Assembly (NCBI GenBank): GCA_034005635.1
Contig: JAVEUJ010000030.1
Span: forward strand, 1 to 21,380
Source: JAAZFE01 sp034005635
Lineage (GTDB): Bacteria > Verrucomicrobiota > Kiritimatiellia > CAIQIC01 > Lenti-01
Reading direction: 5' to 3'
Length of the DNA: 21,380 nucleotides
A program made the translations under genes and the position numbers. Below, piece after piece: positions 20,800 through 21,380 of this stretch; within the stretch, counting starts at the first letter, position 1, and each line of letters starts with the position of its first letter. Under the pieces are notes generated by a model. It had not been told where the DNA came from. It searched no databases and worked only from the letters and a program-made list of their open reading frames with translations.

Positions 20800-20803
20800 T
20801 CGA

Positions 20804-20821
20804 GGAGTGTTCTCACACTTC
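20804..20821 (+). terminator. Small hairpin just after the stop codon, possible terminator
   Basis: GGAGTGT and ACACTTC form a 7-bp stem with one G-T pair around a TCTC loop, five bases after the stop codon. There is no T-run after it, so it does not meet the usual intrinsic-terminator form. It may contribute to 3'-end definition of the giant transcript, but this is weak. Confidence 0.25.
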
Positions 20822-20841
20822 GTCTAATCCAGATGTGCCCA

Positions 20842-20888
20842 CCCGGCAGTCTCGCCCTGCCCAATGCCAAGGGCCAGAATAGGCCGGG
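20842..20888 (+). repeat. Two-storey hairpin downstream of the giant gene
   Basis: CCCGGC (20842-20847) pairs with GCCGGG (20883-20888), and within it GCCCT (20854-20858) pairs with AGGGC (20870-20874), leaving an internal loop of 6 and 8 bases and an 11-base end loop. It could be a transcript-end structure or a REP-like unit. No T-run follows. Confidence 0.4.
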
Positions 20889-20926
20889 CAAATCCTCCAG
20901 GTGAGCCGGGCTTTGGCAGCGCCAGA

Positions 20927-20941
20927 TACGCCAGAGCTTGG
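20927..20941 (+). repeat. Direct repeat, left copy
   Basis: TACGCCAGAGCTTGG here recurs at 21115-21130 as TACGCCCAGAGCTTGG, identical apart from one extra C. The two copies enclose 173 bases that contain the inverted-repeat element. Confidence 0.6.
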
Positions 20942-20985
20942 GGGGGGCACGACAAGATTCTTCACCGTCCGTCCCGTGCCTGTTT

Positions 20986-21082
20986 TGTAGGGGCGCAGCT
21001 TACTGCGACCGGGCTGTTTCAAACATGGCGACGACGTTCGCCCTTGCCCACGACCCTGGATCGAGCAAGCTCGACCCCTACA
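20986..21082. repeat. 97-bp inverted-repeat element with a palindrome in each arm
   Basis: TGTAGGGG (20986-20993) and CCCCTACA (21075-21082) are perfect 8-bp inverted ends. Next to the left end lies the palindrome CGCAG-CTTA-CTGCG (20994-21007), and next to the right end TCGAGC-AA-GCTCGA (21061-21074). The right arm read backwards has the same plan as the left: TGTAGGGG, a hairpin with a TT-containing centre, then [AT]CC. This fits a REP/BIME-like pair of head-to-head units, a class of non-coding mobile repeat. It encodes no protein. Confidence 0.6.
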
Positions 21083-21114
21083 CCTCAAATCCTCATCCTG
21101 CCCGAAATTTGTCG

Positions 21115-21130
21115 TACGCCCAGAGCTTGG
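21115..21130 (+). repeat. Direct repeat, right copy
   Basis: TACGCCCAGAGCTTGG matches the copy at 20927-20941 with a single-base insertion. See the inverted-repeat element between them; the pair could be remnants of a larger repeated unit or flanks of an insertion. Confidence 0.6.
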
Positions 21131-21194
21131 ACATCCGCAAACTTTTGATTGCTAAACGCGGCCAGGTTGGGCAAGGTGTTTAGTCGCTTTGAAC

Positions 21195-21270
21195 GCCCCC
21201 ATCGTCTAGAGGCCTAGGACGCCAGGTTCTCATCCTGGTAACACCGGTTCGAATCCGGTTGGGGGTGCCA
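21195..21270 (+). tRNA. tRNA-Glu (anticodon CTC)
   Basis: The 76 bases fold as a full cloverleaf: acceptor GCCCCCA with TGGGGGT (G1-T72 wobble), D stem GTCT with GGAC, anticodon stem CCAGG with CCTGG around TTCTCAT, a four-base variable loop TAAC, T stem ACCGG with CCGGT around TTCGAAT, discriminator G and an encoded CCA (21268-21270). The anticodon CTC lies at 21229-21231 and reads GAG. The 5' half, ATCGTCTAGAGGCCTAGGAC, is typical of bacterial tRNA-Glu. The G1-T72 pair also occurs in cyanobacterial and plastid tRNA-Glu, so it is not a defect. Confidence 0.97.
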
Positions 21271-21380
21271 TTTTATTTCCAGCCAATTACTTGATCTGCT
21301 TTTTCGCTGCAGAAATGGGGTCTGGCTAGGAAAACCTGAATCGCACTCTCTCAGTTGAACTATCGTTCACATTCCGTTCC
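21271..21380. other. Short AT-richer stretch after the tRNA, no supported gene
   Basis: The tRNA is followed by TTTTATTT and then mixed sequence to the window edge. On the minus strand a frame enters from the right edge and stops at 21326-21328 after 17 codons. This could be the tail of an unseen gene, but 17 codons are too few to support it. No terminator hairpin is evident. Confidence 0.4.

Larger units (their letters stand above)
20800..21194 (+). other. Intergenic region without a supported gene
   Basis: The 395 bases between the giant gene and the tRNA contain short open frames, but none has a ribosome binding site or recognisable protein. What is visible is structural: hairpins at 20804-20821 and 20842-20888, a run of eight G at 20940-20947, an inverted-repeat element at 20986-21082 and a direct repeat pair at 20927-20941 and 21115-21130. 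No convincing promoter for the tRNA could be picked. Confidence 0.7.

Noticed and set aside
20940..20947. Run of eight G as a phase-variation tract
   Set aside because: It lies in non-coding DNA well downstream of the stop codon and about 250 bases upstream of the tRNA, not in a promoter or reading frame where slippage would switch expression.
20864..21183. Two overlapping plus-strand frames of 94 and 81 codons in the intergenic region
   Set aside because: They run through the palindromic repeat element and the direct repeats, have no ribosome binding site that I can see, and their products resemble nothing known.
21127..21184. Promoter for the tRNA (TTGGAC at 21127 or TTTAGT at 21179)
   Set aside because: TTGGAC is a fair -35 but has no acceptable -10 at 16-18 bases, and TTTAGT has no -35 at the right distance. 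Either choice would be guesswork.

Overview
The window is almost entirely one protein-coding gene. A single reading frame (frame 1, + strand) is open from base 1 to a TAA at 20797-20799 with no internal stop. It enters from the left, because the first eight codons already encode the middle of a fibronectin type III (FN3) strand. At least 6,932 residues (roughly 0.7 MDa) are visible and the true N-terminus lies outside the window. No other protein-coding gene is supported. The only other gene is a tRNA-Glu(CTC) at 21195-21270.

The organism is most likely a bacterium of the PVC group (Kiritimatiellota, Lentisphaerota or Verrucomicrobiota). The evidence is the combination of autotransporter-associated beta-strand repeats, HYDIN-like 'choice-of-anchor D' domains, lamin-tail domains, LamG/ConA-like domains ending in DEIR-x4-W, and FN3 units, in moderately GC-rich DNA. 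This is an inference from domain style, not a proven placement.

Layout of the protein (nucleotide positions): FN3-type units (1-687); an FN3 unit carrying a whole inserted beta-sandwich (694-1419); passenger-like beta-helix cassette A (1435-3336); choice-of-anchor D 1 (3346-3699); an FN3-like 'M' module plus ConA-like domain (3700-4689); passenger cassettes B and C in tandem (4723-6411, 6436-8109); a second M module (8116-8430); a second FN3 unit with an inserted sandwich (8434-9312); two plain FN3 units (9325-9885); M plus ConA-like (9886-10959). From about 11 kb the architecture changes to repeats of an Ig-like module 'P', a changeable cargo domain (lamin tail or jelly roll) and an acidic module 'N' that ends in a DxDx[DN]RxxD-type loop (10993-19002). 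A last FN3-like unit (19030-19563) and an unusual, partly duplicated C-terminal region (19564-20799) close the protein.

The whole reads as an exported, surface or matrix giant protein built only of beta-rich binding and adhesive modules. No catalytic domain was recognised. There is no C-terminal autotransporter barrel, LPXTG, PEP-CTERM or type IX sorting signal, so its export and anchoring route is unexplained.

The 395 bases between the gene and the tRNA (20800-21194) hold no convincing gene but several structures: two hairpins close to the stop codon, a 97-bp inverted-repeat element (20986-21082) whose arms each carry a small palindrome, and a 15/16-bp direct repeat on either side of that element. 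The last 110 bases after the tRNA carry at most the tail of a minus-strand frame.
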